Shown here in pieces: positions 42,360-50,265 of a stretch of 64,000 nt of DNA. The position numbers and the translations under genes were made by a program. The notes below the pieces were generated by a model that saw nothing but the letters and a program-made list of their open reading frames with translations, did no database searches and was not told the origin of the DNA. Source of the stretch: Candidatus Flavonifractor merdavium (lineage in GTDB: Bacteria > Bacillota > Clostridia > Oscillospirales > Oscillospiraceae); contig DWXF01000017.1 in NCBI GenBank assembly GCA_019119335.1, positions 1-64,000 on the forward strand. Reading direction: 5' to 3'. Every line of letters starts with the position of its first letter. Within the stretch, counting starts at the first letter, position 1.

Positions 42360-42925
42360 GTGTCCATGGCGATTCCCTGCGGCAGCTTCTCCGGCCGCTG
42401 CGGGTCTACGAGCTGGAGGGCAGCGTCAATGGCGCCGAGCTGGACGCCCAGGGGGAGACACTGGACCTGGTGGAAGGTGTGCTGGAGGAGATCCAGCGGG
42501 AGATGCTGGTGTGTACTGCGGAAGGCCGGGGGCTGGAGGCCATCGAAAGCCTGCTGGCCCGCCGTCCGGTGACCGACCGGTTGGAGGAGCGACGGGCTGC
42601 GCTGGCCGCCCTGCTGCGCATTGGCGGGGACAGCTTTACCCTGAAGGCCATTAACGACAACCTGAAAGGCTGCGGCATCAACGCCGTGGCGGGTGAGACC
42701 GATACGCCGGGCAAGGTGACGGTCCGTTTCCCCAACGTGCCCGGAATCCCCGACGGCGTGGAAGAGATGAAGGCCATCATCGAGAGCATCCTGCCCGCCC
42801 ATGTACTGATTGAGTACGTCTATTGGTACGTGACCTGGGCCCTGATGGAGGAGAGATTTGAGACCTGGGGCGATATTGAGGCCATAGGACCCACCTGGGA
42901 GGAACTGGAGAAGATGGTCATATAA
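42356..42925 (+). CDS. DUF2313 tail protein (XkdU-like), last gene of the cluster
   Basis: 189 residues, start ATG at 42356 overlapping the J gene stop. N-terminal helices (LLRPLRVYELEGSVNGAELD) and C-terminal domain (VTVRFPNVPGIPDGVEEMKA, VLIEYVYWYVTWALMEE) match YmfQ/XkdU proteins at the end of Mu- and PBSX-like tail operons. Tail-fibre, holin and endolysin genes normally follow; here a terminator follows at once. Confidence 0.85.
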   Translation: MSVHGDSLRQLLRPLRVYELEGSVNGAELDAQGETLDLVEGVLEEIQREMLVCTAEGRGLEAIESLLARRPVTDRLEERRAALAALLRIGGDSFTLKAINDNLKGCGINAVAGETDTPGKVTVRFPNVPGIPDGVEEMKAIIESILPAHVLIEYVYWYVTWALMEERFETWGDIEAIGPTWEELEKMVI

Positions 42926-42957
42926 AAAGGCGGCTCGCCTCAGCGAGCCGCCTTTTT
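42924..42957. terminator. Bidirectional terminator closing the phage-derived cluster
   Basis: Five A, a 10-bp stem GGCGGCTCGC / GCGAGCCGCC with CTCA loop, five T. Serves both the cluster and the convergent SLH gene. Confidence 0.9.
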
Positions 42958-42963
42958 GCGGTG

Positions 42964-43458
42964 TTATTGGGAAAAGCGGGTCAGAATAGTGTCCAGCTGG
43001 GTCTGAGTCAGGGTGCCTTGTGGGTCCAGCCGGCCGCCCTCCGACCAGTCTATCAGGCCGGTGCCGGTGGCCCAGTAGAGGGAGTCGTCCGCCCAGGGTG
43101 AGATGTCCTCATAGTCGTTGCAGCGGGCAATCTCCGGGAAGGACACGTCCCGGCCCAGCCGGGCGGCATACCGCCGCAGCAGGATGGCCGCCTCCTCCCG
43201 GGTAATGGGGCGGTCGGGGGTGAAGAGCAGGCCTCCGGTGCCACGGACCAGCTCTTCCCCGGCGGCCCAGCACAGGGCGGAGAGCCAGGGGGCGGTTTGG
43301 GGAACGTCAGAGAAGGGCTGCCCTCCGGCGCAGGGGGGTGACCCCGCCCAGCTCCACAGGGCGGAGACAAACTGGGCCCGGGTCACCGGCACCTCCACCG
43401 CAGCGGCGGCAGGCACCAGCAGGGTGAGCAGCAGCAGGGCGGGAATCAACTGTCGCAT
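42964..43458 (-). CDS. Small SLH-domain secreted protein (164 aa)
   Basis: Signal peptide about 1-20 (MRQLIPALLLLTLLVPAAAA), then SLH-type repeats only (FSDVPQTAPWLSALCWAAG; PDRPITREEAAILLRRYAAR; GRLDPQGTLTQTQLDTIL). It has no effector domain, so it may simply occupy or cover wall polymer sites. ATG at 43458 behind AAAGGAGG. It flanks the right end of the phage-derived cluster as the 358-aa SLH gene flanks the left. Confidence 0.8.
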   Translation of the reverse strand: MRQLIPALLLLTLLVPAAAAVEVPVTRAQFVSALWSWAGSPPCAGGQPFSDVPQTAPWLSALCWAAGEELVRGTGGLLFTPDRPITREEAAILLRRYAARLGRDVSFPEIARCNDYEDISPWADDSLYWATGTGLIDWSEGGRLDPQGTLTQTQLDTILTRFSQ

Positions 43459-43519
43459 GGCATATCCTCCTTTGAGGAGAGCATACCATAAACTGGGAAA
43501 CTATGCTGTCGAAGAAGGG

Positions 43520-44236
43520 CTACGCCGTGGGATCATAGGAACAGACCAGATTGCCGCCGGCGTCGTAGCCCCGGAGCCAGATGGAGCGGACGCCGCTGCC
43601 GCTGCCGTCTGGCTCGGTGGGCAGGGAGGTGAGCACAGGCTCCCCCACCCATACACCGTTCCCGGTGGACGACCAGGAGATGGGTATCCCCCGCTGGGCC
43701 AGGGCTTCCTGAGGGTCCTCCCAGCCGCCCAGCCACAGAACCTCCCCCTCCAGCCGCACCACTGAGGGATTGGTACAAATGGCCAGAGGAATGATTTCCC
43801 AGTCAATTTCCGGCTTGAAATATGGGCCTCCCCAGTTGTCCGTCCCTTCGAGGTAGGAATAATAGGGGAAAGAGCCGGTGGGAGAGGGAAAGAGCTGCTG
43901 ACCATCCTCCGGGGAAAAGACAAACATACTGAACTGTGGGACTGTCCACAGCACACCGGCGGTGCGCTTTACATTTGTCATGGCATATTTATCTCCGGAG
44001 CGGAGTACCACCCAGGCGTGGGCGTCCGGCTCGGCGTAATTGAGGCGGATGGGGCCGGACGCGATTACCTCCCCACCGGTAAAACAGTTGGCGGGGCCGG
44101 CCTGGCGGCAGGCCAGGGCAATGGAGGGCAGGGGCCGTTCCAGGGAGAGCCACAGCAGAAACAGAGCCTCCAGCAGAGCCAGGGTGCTGAGGGCCAGCAG
44201 CAGCCGGGGGAGGATGACATAACGGAATCGGCTCAC
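43520..44236 (-). CDS. Membrane-anchored hypothetical protein (238 aa) in the PadR operon
   Basis: One N-terminal membrane helix (about 8-30, ILPRLLLALSTLALLEALFLLWL) and a ~200-residue outer domain with no motif I recognise. GTG start overlaps the stop of the HAAS-domain gene by 4 nt, so it is the third gene of a PadR-controlled operon. A role in sensing or resisting envelope stress would fit the context, but is not shown. Confidence 0.7.
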   Translation of the reverse strand: MSRFRYVILPRLLLALSTLALLEALFLLWLSLERPLPSIALACRQAGPANCFTGGEVIASGPIRLNYAEPDAHAWVVLRSGDKYAMTNVKRTAGVLWTVPQFSMFVFSPEDGQQLFPSPTGSFPYYSYLEGTDNWGGPYFKPEIDWEIIPLAICTNPSVVRLEGEVLWLGGWEDPQEALAQRGIPISWSSTGNGVWVGEPVLTSLPTEPDGSGSGVRSIWLRGYDAGGNLVCSYDPTA

Positions 44237-45024
44237 AGCGGGGGCACCTCCTCCTGTAAGGTAATGTAGATGGTGACCGTCTCCTCGGTGGAGCTGAGGG
44301 TGACGGTGAACTGCCGGGCGCCGGGAGTGGGGTTCACGATGCGTACCCAGGCGGTGGAGCCCAGAAGAGCGTCCTCATCGTAGGAGGAGAAAAAGGCATG
44401 TCCCGAGCCGCCGGTATTGTCTGTCCAGGCGGCGTTAGCCTGATCACCTATCATAGGTAGGCGCCAGGGCTGGTTGTGAATAGTCACCGGGCATTGGAGC
44501 TGATACTCCCACTCCTGTACCCCTTCCGGGTATTCCCAGGACACCAGCACCAGCCCGGCCTCTCCGGAGGGGGTGAGGGTATACCCAGCCAGCTTTCCAC
44601 CGCCGGTGGCAGCGCCGGAGATCTCCAGGGTGCCGTCGCCGTCATAGGGCAGGTCGGCAGCCTGAGGAAACAGGCCGGTCAGGGCAAAGATACCGGTGTC
44701 GTTTCGGAATCCGATGATGAGGCTGAGGAGCAGAGCGGCCAGAGCCAGCAGGGCAAAGATCCGGGAGAGCGTGGGAACCAGGGGGCTGTGACAGCGATCC
44801 AGTTGGTGGCCGATCTCGTAGGGGTCGCCCATAGCTTCCACTGCCTGTTGGGCGGCTTCCTCAGGCGGAACGCCCTGTTCCTCCAGGGCGGCGGCGTGGT
44901 CCTCCAGGTGGTCGGACAGCTCCCGCCAGGCCGCCTCCCGGGCGGGTTTCCAGCGGATCACCGAGCACACCTGGCCGCAGAACCGGCCTATGGCGGGCCG
45001 GGTGGGACTGCCGGGGGCATCCAT
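44233..45024 (-). CDS. HAAS (DUF1700)-type membrane protein paired with PadR
   Basis: 263 residues. An N-terminal HAAS segment (LSDHLEDHAAALEEQGVPPE ... AVEAMGDPYEIGHQLDR) of the kind regularly coupled to PadR regulators, a membrane helix at about 90-110 (IFALLALAALLLSLIIGF), and a C-terminal extracytoplasmic beta domain of ~140 residues. The ATG at 45024 shares one base with the PadR stop (TGATG). An upstream in-frame ATG at 45087 lies inside padR and is less likely. Confidence 0.78.
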   Translation of the reverse strand: MDAPGSPTRPAIGRFCGQVCSVIRWKPAREAAWRELSDHLEDHAAALEEQGVPPEEAAQQAVEAMGDPYEIGHQLDRCHSPLVPTLSRIFALLALAALLLSLIIGFRNDTGIFALTGLFPQAADLPYDGDGTLEISGAATGGGKLAGYTLTPSGEAGLVLVSWEYPEGVQEWEYQLQCPVTIHNQPWRLPMIGDQANAAWTDNTGGSGHAFFSSYDEDALLGSTAWVRIVNPTPGARQFTVTLSSTEETVTIYITLQEEVPPL

Positions 45025-45368
45025 CAGGCCAGGGCCGGGGCGGACCCGGCCAGAACCGCGTTCACCGCCTGGGAGAAGGCGGTCCACTCCTCCTTTTTCT
45101 CCCCCAGCAGCCGCAGGCCCTTTTTGGTGATGTGGTAATACTTTCGCTTGCGGCCGGTGGGCGCCTCCTTCTCGTAGGACTCTACCGCCCCGGAGTTCTC
45201 CAGTGTGTGGAGAATGGGGTAGAGGGTGCCCTCCTTCATGGAAAAGGTGTGGTCGCTCCGCTCCTCCAGCTCGGTAATCATCTGATAGCCGTACTTGTCG
45301 CCGGCGGAGAGCAGGGAGAGCACCAGCAGGGTGGCGCTGCCGTTGAGCAGGGATTTGTCCGCTTTCAT
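45024..45368 (-). CDS. PadR-family transcriptional repressor
   Basis: 114 residues. The winged helix contains LLSAGDKYGYQMITELEE and MKEGTLYPILHTLENSGAV, the PadR hallmark, followed by a short C-terminal dimerisation helix (subfamily 2). ATG at 45368 behind GGAGG. A perfect palindrome at 45391-45435 lies just upstream and is the likely operator; the operon is PadR, HAAS protein and a membrane-anchored protein. Confidence 0.92.
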   Translation of the reverse strand: MKADKSLLNGSATLLVLSLLSAGDKYGYQMITELEERSDHTFSMKEGTLYPILHTLENSGAVESYEKEAPTGRKRKYYHITKKGLRLLGEKKEEWTAFSQAVNAVLAGSAPALA

Positions 45369-45390
45369 GGAAGGACCTCCTTTCAAAAAT

Positions 45391-45435
45391 ATACCTCGGA
45401 TCTCTAGGTATAGTATACCTAGAGATCCGAGGTAT
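45391..45435. promoter_or_regulatory. Perfect 45-bp palindromic operator of the PadR operon
   Basis: Two exactly complementary 22-bp arms (45391-45412 and 45414-45435) around a single G. Each arm carries ATACCTCGGA at the outside and TCTAGGTATA at the inside, so the whole site offers repeated ATACCT half-sites for more than one PadR dimer. It overlaps where the promoter must be. Confidence 0.8.
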
Positions 45436-45446
45436 GTCAAGGGAGG

Positions 45447-46403
45447 TTATTTCATCCGGCTGCGGAGGGGTTGGCCCGTCCGCCAGCGGTTCAGGTTGTC
45501 CAGAAACAGACTGGCCAGGTTATCCAGGGTGAGGGCCATGTGATCATAGCCCCCGGCGGTGTGGGGGGTGATCAGCGCCCGGGGAGCGTCCCACAGGGGA
45601 TGCTCCGGGGGCAGGGGCTCCGGGGCGGTGACGTCCATTCCGGCTCCCAGCAGATGGCCGCCGGAGAGTACCTCTGCCAGGGCGGCGCAGTCCACGGCGG
45701 AGCCCCGGCCGGCGTTGAGGAGGACGGCGTCATGCCTCATCAGCAGCAGACGGCGGCGGTCCAGCAGGCCGGCGGTTTCTGTGTTGTGGGGGAACACCAG
45801 GGCCACCACGTCGGCCTGGGGGAGCAGCTGGTCGATGGCGGACAGGGGATAGGCCTGATCAAAGCCTTCCACCGGCGCGTCCGAGCGGTGGAGTCCCAGA
45901 ACTCTGGCGGCGCCCAGGGCCCGGCACAGGGCGGCGAAGTGGCGGCCGATATCCCCGGTGCCACCCACCAGCACGGTCTTGCCGTGGAGGGACTGGACCG
46001 GCCCCAGGTCCCTCCATCGGTGTTCCTTCTGCCCGTCCCGGTAATCGGGCAGGCGTTTATAGATGGCCAGCAGGGTGGCCAGCATGTGCTCGGACACGGC
46101 GGGGCCGTAGGCACCGGCGGCACAGGTCAGCACAACCCCCTCCGGCAGCACGCCGGGGACCAGGTAGGGGTCCACCCCTGCGTTCCAGCTCTGGACCCAT
46201 TTCAGGTTTGGAAAGGTCCTGAGATCCGAGGGCGGCACGAAGCCCAGCAGAATGGTAATCCGCTGCCGCCAGTCCGGGGGGATGTGGTTGGCGCCCCGCC
46301 GGTCGTGGGTGGGAAGAAAGAGGTGCTCCGCCTCCGGCGCGGCGGAGCGGAAGGCCCTCTGCTGCTCCGCTGTCAGGGGGAGGAGATGAAGAATGGTTTC
46401 CAT
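45447..46403 (-). CDS. D-2-hydroxyacid dehydrogenase, NAD-dependent
   Basis: 318 residues. The Rossmann glycine motif is VGGTGDIGRHF (about 146-156, GxGxxG-type); the catalytic Arg lies in LLNAGRGSAVD, and the Glu and His fall in TAPEPLPPEHPLW and ALITPHTAGG. This is the GyaR/YcdW-like group that reduces glyoxylate or other 2-oxoacids; the exact substrate is unknown. ATG at 46403 behind GGAGG. Ends next to the PadR operator. Confidence 0.85.
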   Translation of the reverse strand: METILHLLPLTAEQQRAFRSAAPEAEHLFLPTHDRRGANHIPPDWRQRITILLGFVPPSDLRTFPNLKWVQSWNAGVDPYLVPGVLPEGVVLTCAAGAYGPAVSEHMLATLLAIYKRLPDYRDGQKEHRWRDLGPVQSLHGKTVLVGGTGDIGRHFAALCRALGAARVLGLHRSDAPVEGFDQAYPLSAIDQLLPQADVVALVFPHNTETAGLLDRRRLLLMRHDAVLLNAGRGSAVDCAALAEVLSGGHLLGAGMDVTAPEPLPPEHPLWDAPRALITPHTAGGYDHMALTLDNLASLFLDNLNRWRTGQPLRSRMK

Positions 46404-46418
46404 AGGCGTACCTCCTGA

Positions 46419-46453
46419 AAAGCGGGGGCCGGTCTCGGACCGGCCCCCGCTTT
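46419..46453 (-). terminator. Intrinsic terminator after pyruvate carboxylase
   Basis: A 16-bp perfect stem (AAAGCGGGGGCCGGTC and complement) with a TCG loop; on the minus strand it ends in a short T run. Confidence 0.8.
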
Positions 46454-46454
46454 C

Positions 46455-49400
46455 TTATTTGATGGTGATGAGCAACTCGCCGGCCTTCACCGCGCCGCCC
46501 TCTTTGATGAGCACCTGGTCCACGGTGCCCTTCATTCGGGCCACCACGGAGGTCTCCATCTTCATGGCCTCGATCACGGCCAGAACCTGGTTTTCCTCCA
46601 CGGTATCGCCGGGCTTTACGTTCACCTTGGACACCATGCCGGGGATGGAGGCGCCCACCTGGCTCTTGTCGGAGGGGTCGGCCAGGTTGACCTTCCGCAC
46701 CTGGGCGGTGGCGCTCTTGTCGGGCACCGCCACCTCACGGCGCATACCGTTGAGCTCGAACTGCACGTTGCGGGTGCCGTCCTCGTTCAGGTCACCCAGG
46801 CCCAGGTACTTGATGACCAGGGTCTTGCCGTCCTCAATGTTGATCTTGTTGGTCTCGCCCAGGGCCATGCCGTTGAAGAACACATGGCTGCCCATGCGCA
46901 TGATATAGCCGTACTCCTGCCGGTGGCGGTAGAAGTCCTCCACCACCTTGGGATAGAGGCACCAGGACAGCACATTGTGGTCGGAGGCGTCGTCGTAGAA
47001 CTTGCGGACCTCCTCCCGGGCCTTCTCGAAGTCCACCGGAGGCAGCAGCTCGCCGGGGCGGCAGGTGATGGGCTCCTCGCCCTTGAGGACCACCCGCTGG
47101 AGATCCTCGGGGAAGCCCCAGGCGGGCTGGCCCATCATGCCCTTGAAGTAGCTCACCACCGAGTCGGGGAAGGTGAGGGCCTCGCCCCGCTCCACAATGT
47201 TCTCGGGGGTCAGGTCGTTCTGCACCATGAAGATGGCCAGGTCGCCCACCATCTTGGAGGAGGGGGTCACCTTCACAATATCCCCCAGCATGTGGTTGAC
47301 GGTGGTGTACATCTCCTTCACCGCCTCAAACTGGTGGCCCAGGCCGATGCTTTCCACCTGGCTCTTCAGGTTGGTATACTGGCCGCCAGGCATCTCGTAG
47401 CGGTAGATGTCGGTGGAGGGATTCTTGATGCCCGCCTCAAACTTGGCGTAGCGCAGCCGCACGTCGGCCCAGTAGTCGGACAGGGCCTGCAGCTTGTCGG
47501 GATTCAGGCCGGTGTCCCGCTCCTGCCCCTGCAGGGCGGTGACCACCGCGTTCATGGAGGGCTGGCTGGTCATGGAGGACATGGAGTCGATGGCGCAGTC
47601 CACAATGTCCACCCCGGCCTCGGCGGCCATCAGGTAGGCGGCCACCTGGTTGCCCGAGGTGTCGTGGGTGTGCAGGTGGACGGGAATCCCGATCTCCTGT
47701 TTCAGGGTGGATACCAGCTTCTTGGCGGCGTAGGGCTTCAGCAGGCCGGACATGTCCTTGATGCACAGCAGATGGGCCCCACGCTTCTCCAGCTCCTTGG
47801 CCATATCGACATAGTACCGGAGTGTATATTTATCCCGGCGCTGGTCCAGGATATCGCCGGTGTAGCAGATGGTGGCCTCGCACAGCTTGCCCTGGTTGAG
47901 CACTTCGTCCATGGCGATCTCCATGCCGGGGATCCAGTTCAGGGAGTCGAAAATGCGGAACACGTCGATGCCCGACTTGGCAGCCTCCTTGACGAAGGCC
48001 CGGATCAGGTTATCGGGGTAGTTGGTGTAGCCCACGGCGTTGGCGCCACGGAAGAGCATCTGGAAGGGGATGTTGGGGATCTTCTCCCGCAGCAGCCGCA
48101 GCCGCTCCCAGGGGGATTCGTGGAGGAAGCGGTAGGCCACGTCGAAGGTGGCGCCGCCCCACATCTCCAGGGAGAAGCAGTCGTTCAGAATTTCCGCGGT
48201 GCCCTCGGCGCACTTGAGCATATCCCGGGTGCGGACGCGGGTGGACAGCAGGGACTGGTGGGCGTCCCGCATGGTGGTGTCGGTGATGAGCAGCTTTTTC
48301 TGGTTCAGCACCCAGTCCCGCACCGCCTCGGGGCCCTTCTCATCCAGCAGCTGCTTCAGGCCGGTACACTTGGGGGGCGTGTTCTCGTAGGGGGGGAACC
48401 GGGGAATGTCCAGCTGCAGCCGCTCGGCGGAGGGGGAGTCCACCTGAATCTGGGCGATATACTTGAGCACCTTGGTGGCCCGGTCCCGTCCGGTGTCGAT
48501 GTCGAAGAGCTCGGGGGTCTCGTCGATAAACTTGGTGTGGCACTTGCCCGCCTGGAAGGTGGGGTGAGCCAGAATGTTGGTGACGAAGGGGATATTGGTC
48601 TTGACGCCTCGGACGTGCTCCTCGCTGATGGCCCGCATGGCCTTGCGGCACACCCCCTCAAAGGTGTTGTCCCAGGAGGTGACCTTTACCAGCAGGGAGT
48701 CGTAGTAGGGGGAGATCTCCGCGCCGGTGTAGGCGTTGCCGCCGTCCAGACGGACGCCGAAGCCGCCGCCGGAGCGGTAGGCGGTGATCTTGCCGGTGTC
48801 GGGGGCGAAGTTGTTGGCCGGGTCCTCGGTGGTCACCCGGCACTGGAGGGCGTAGCCGTTCATGTGGACGGATTCCTGGGAGGGGATGCCGATGGCGGGG
48901 GTGGACAGGGGGTGGCCCTCGGCGATGAGGATCTGGGCCCGCACCAGGTCGATGCCGGTGACCATCTCGGTGACGGTGTGCTCCACCTGGATGCGGGGGT
49001 TCATCTCAATGAAGTAGTGGCTGCCGTCCTTGTCCACCAGGAACTCCACCGTACCGGCGGACACGTAGCCCACGTGCTTGGCCACCTTCACCGCGTCCTC
49101 GTACAGCTTCTGGCGGGTGGCCTCGGGTACGCTGAAGGCGGGGGCGAACTCCACCACCTTCTGGTACCGCCGCTGGAGGGAGCAGTCACGCTCAAACAGG
49201 TGGACCACGTTGCCGTACTTGTCGCCCAGGATCTGCACCTCAATGTGCTTGGGCTCCACCAGGTACTTTTCAATAAAGATGTCCTCGTTGCCAAAGGCCT
49301 TCTTGGCTTCGCTCTTCACCAGGTTGAAGGCGGGGATGACCTCCTCCGGGGTGTCGCAGCGGCGCATGCCCCGGCCGCCGCCGCCGCCGGCCGCCTTCAG

Positions 49401-49883
49401 GATGATGGGGAAGCCGTAGCTCTTGGCCTTCTCCAGGGCCTCCTCCCCGTCCTTCAAAGGCTCGGTGGAGCCGGGAATGGTGGGCACGTTGCAGGCCTTG
49501 GCGATGGCCTTGGCGGTGAGCTTGTCTCCCATCTGGCCCAGGATCTTGGAGGAGGGGCCGATGAAGGTGATCCCCGCCTCCTCGCAGGCCCGGGCGAAGT
49601 CGGCGTTCTCGCTCAGAAAGCCGTAGCCGGGGTGGATGGCGTCCACATTCCGGCGCTTGGCCAGGTCGATGATGGAGGGAATGTCCAGGTAGGCCCCCAG
49701 GGGGGACTTGTTCTCGCCGATGAGGTAGGCCTCGTCCGCCTTGGTGCGGAACAGGGCGAAGGTGTCCTCGTTGGAGTACATGGCCACCGTATGCAGCCCC
49801 AGGTCGTAGCAGGCCCGGAATACCCGGATGGCGATTTCGCCCCGGTTGGCAACCAGAACCTTGTTAAACTTGCACTCTGCCAA
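46455..49883 (-). CDS. pyc: Pyruvate carboxylase
   Basis: Biotin enzyme that makes oxaloacetate from pyruvate and bicarbonate. 1142 residues, the standard length. Order: biotin carboxylase (about 1-450, with GGGGRGMR and EMNPRIQVEHTVTE), carboxyltransferase (from about 515, TDTTMRDAHQSLLSTR), linking domain, and biotin carrier with the biotinylated Lys1108 in EAMKMETS. The TTG at 49883 is preferred: AGGAAGG lies 6 nt upstream and the protein then starts AECKFNKVLVANRGEIAIR like homologues; an ATG 11 codons upstream has no site. Confidence 0.95.
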   Translation of the reverse strand: MAECKFNKVLVANRGEIAIRVFRACYDLGLHTVAMYSNEDTFALFRTKADEAYLIGENKSPLGAYLDIPSIIDLAKRRNVDAIHPGYGFLSENADFARACEEAGITFIGPSSKILGQMGDKLTAKAIAKACNVPTIPGSTEPLKDGEEALEKAKSYGFPIILKAAGGGGGRGMRRCDTPEEVIPAFNLVKSEAKKAFGNEDIFIEKYLVEPKHIEVQILGDKYGNVVHLFERDCSLQRRYQKVVEFAPAFSVPEATRQKLYEDAVKVAKHVGYVSAGTVEFLVDKDGSHYFIEMNPRIQVEHTVTEMVTGIDLVRAQILIAEGHPLSTPAIGIPSQESVHMNGYALQCRVTTEDPANNFAPDTGKITAYRSGGGFGVRLDGGNAYTGAEISPYYDSLLVKVTSWDNTFEGVCRKAMRAISEEHVRGVKTNIPFVTNILAHPTFQAGKCHTKFIDETPELFDIDTGRDRATKVLKYIAQIQVDSPSAERLQLDIPRFPPYENTPPKCTGLKQLLDEKGPEAVRDWVLNQKKLLITDTTMRDAHQSLLSTRVRTRDMLKCAEGTAEILNDCFSLEMWGGATFDVAYRFLHESPWERLRLLREKIPNIPFQMLFRGANAVGYTNYPDNLIRAFVKEAAKSGIDVFRIFDSLNWIPGMEIAMDEVLNQGKLCEATICYTGDILDQRRDKYTLRYYVDMAKELEKRGAHLLCIKDMSGLLKPYAAKKLVSTLKQEIGIPVHLHTHDTSGNQVAAYLMAAEAGVDIVDCAIDSMSSMTSQPSMNAVVTALQGQERDTGLNPDKLQALSDYWADVRLRYAKFEAGIKNPSTDIYRYEMPGGQYTNLKSQVESIGLGHQFEAVKEMYTTVNHMLGDIVKVTPSSKMVGDLAIFMVQNDLTPENIVERGEALTFPDSVVSYFKGMMGQPAWGFPEDLQRVVLKGEEPITCRPGELLPPVDFEKAREEVRKFYDDASDHNVLSWCLYPKVVEDFYRHRQEYGYIMRMGSHVFFNGMALGETNKINIEDGKTLVIKYLGLGDLNEDGTRNVQFELNGMRREVAVPDKSATAQVRKVNLADPSDKSQVGASIPGMVSKVNVKPGDTVEENQVLAVIEAMKMETSVVARMKGTVDQVLIKEGGAVKAGELLITIK

Positions 49884-50021
49884 TGCTGTCCTTCCTTTCT
49901 GAATAAATTTTGTCATAACCTGTCAGAAAAATCACAAAGATGACGGCGGTCACATTCCACCGTCTGTGCCGTGCAACCCCTATGCCGCACGGAAAATACC
50001 AGTTATATTCCGATTAAAAAT

Positions 50022-50050
50022 ATTATATCTGTACGGTGCAGTTTTTGCAA
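50022..50050 (-). promoter_or_regulatory. Promoter of pyc
   Basis: On the minus strand: TTGCAA, 17 bases, TATAAT, giving a leader of about 130 nt before the TTG start. No riboswitch fold is evident in the leader. Confidence 0.7.
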
Positions 50051-50146
50051 TCCTTTTTCGTGGAAATTGCAAAACTTGGCGGGAAGCACAGGAAAGCGCC
50101 GGATGGTCAGGGGCCTTTGTTGCGCTTTCACGGGGGACGGCCTTCA

Positions 50147-50175
50147 TTGACTTTTCCCGGCGGACGTGTTATATA
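50147..50175 (+). promoter_or_regulatory. Promoter of the MATE exporter gene
   Basis: TTGACT (50147-50152), 17 bases, TATATA (50170-50175); the short leader that follows contains two hairpins. Confidence 0.7.
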
Positions 50176-50192
50176 TAGGGAACATATAGGGT

Positions 50193-50252
50193 AGCCCGCC
50201 GGGGCTTTTATTGTGCAGTAGGCCTGTGTTGTACAACACAGGCCTATGTTTT
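50193..50252 (+). promoter_or_regulatory. Tandem leader hairpins before the MATE gene (possible attenuator/operator)
   Basis: Hairpin 1: AGCCC-GCCG-GGGCT then TTTATT (50193-50212). Hairpin 2: a perfect 28-bp palindrome (50219-50246) centred on TTGTACAA, followed by TGTTTTT. Both look like intrinsic terminators placed between promoter and start codon; the second ends about 14 nt before the GTG and could also bind a repressor as DNA. Confidence 0.6.
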
Positions 50253-50265
50253 TGCAGGTGATTTT

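Noticed and set aside
29742..42963. attL/attR direct repeats bounding the phage-derived cluster
   Set aside because: No matching direct repeats were seen by eye at the two ends and there is no tRNA gene target; absence by eye is not proof.
46884..49943. A very long open frame (about 1019 codons) antisense to pyruvate carboxylase
   Set aside because: It is the mirror of a GC-rich coding frame: its translation is His/Gly/Val/Leu-rich with no domain, while the minus strand encodes complete, motif-bearing pyruvate carboxylase.
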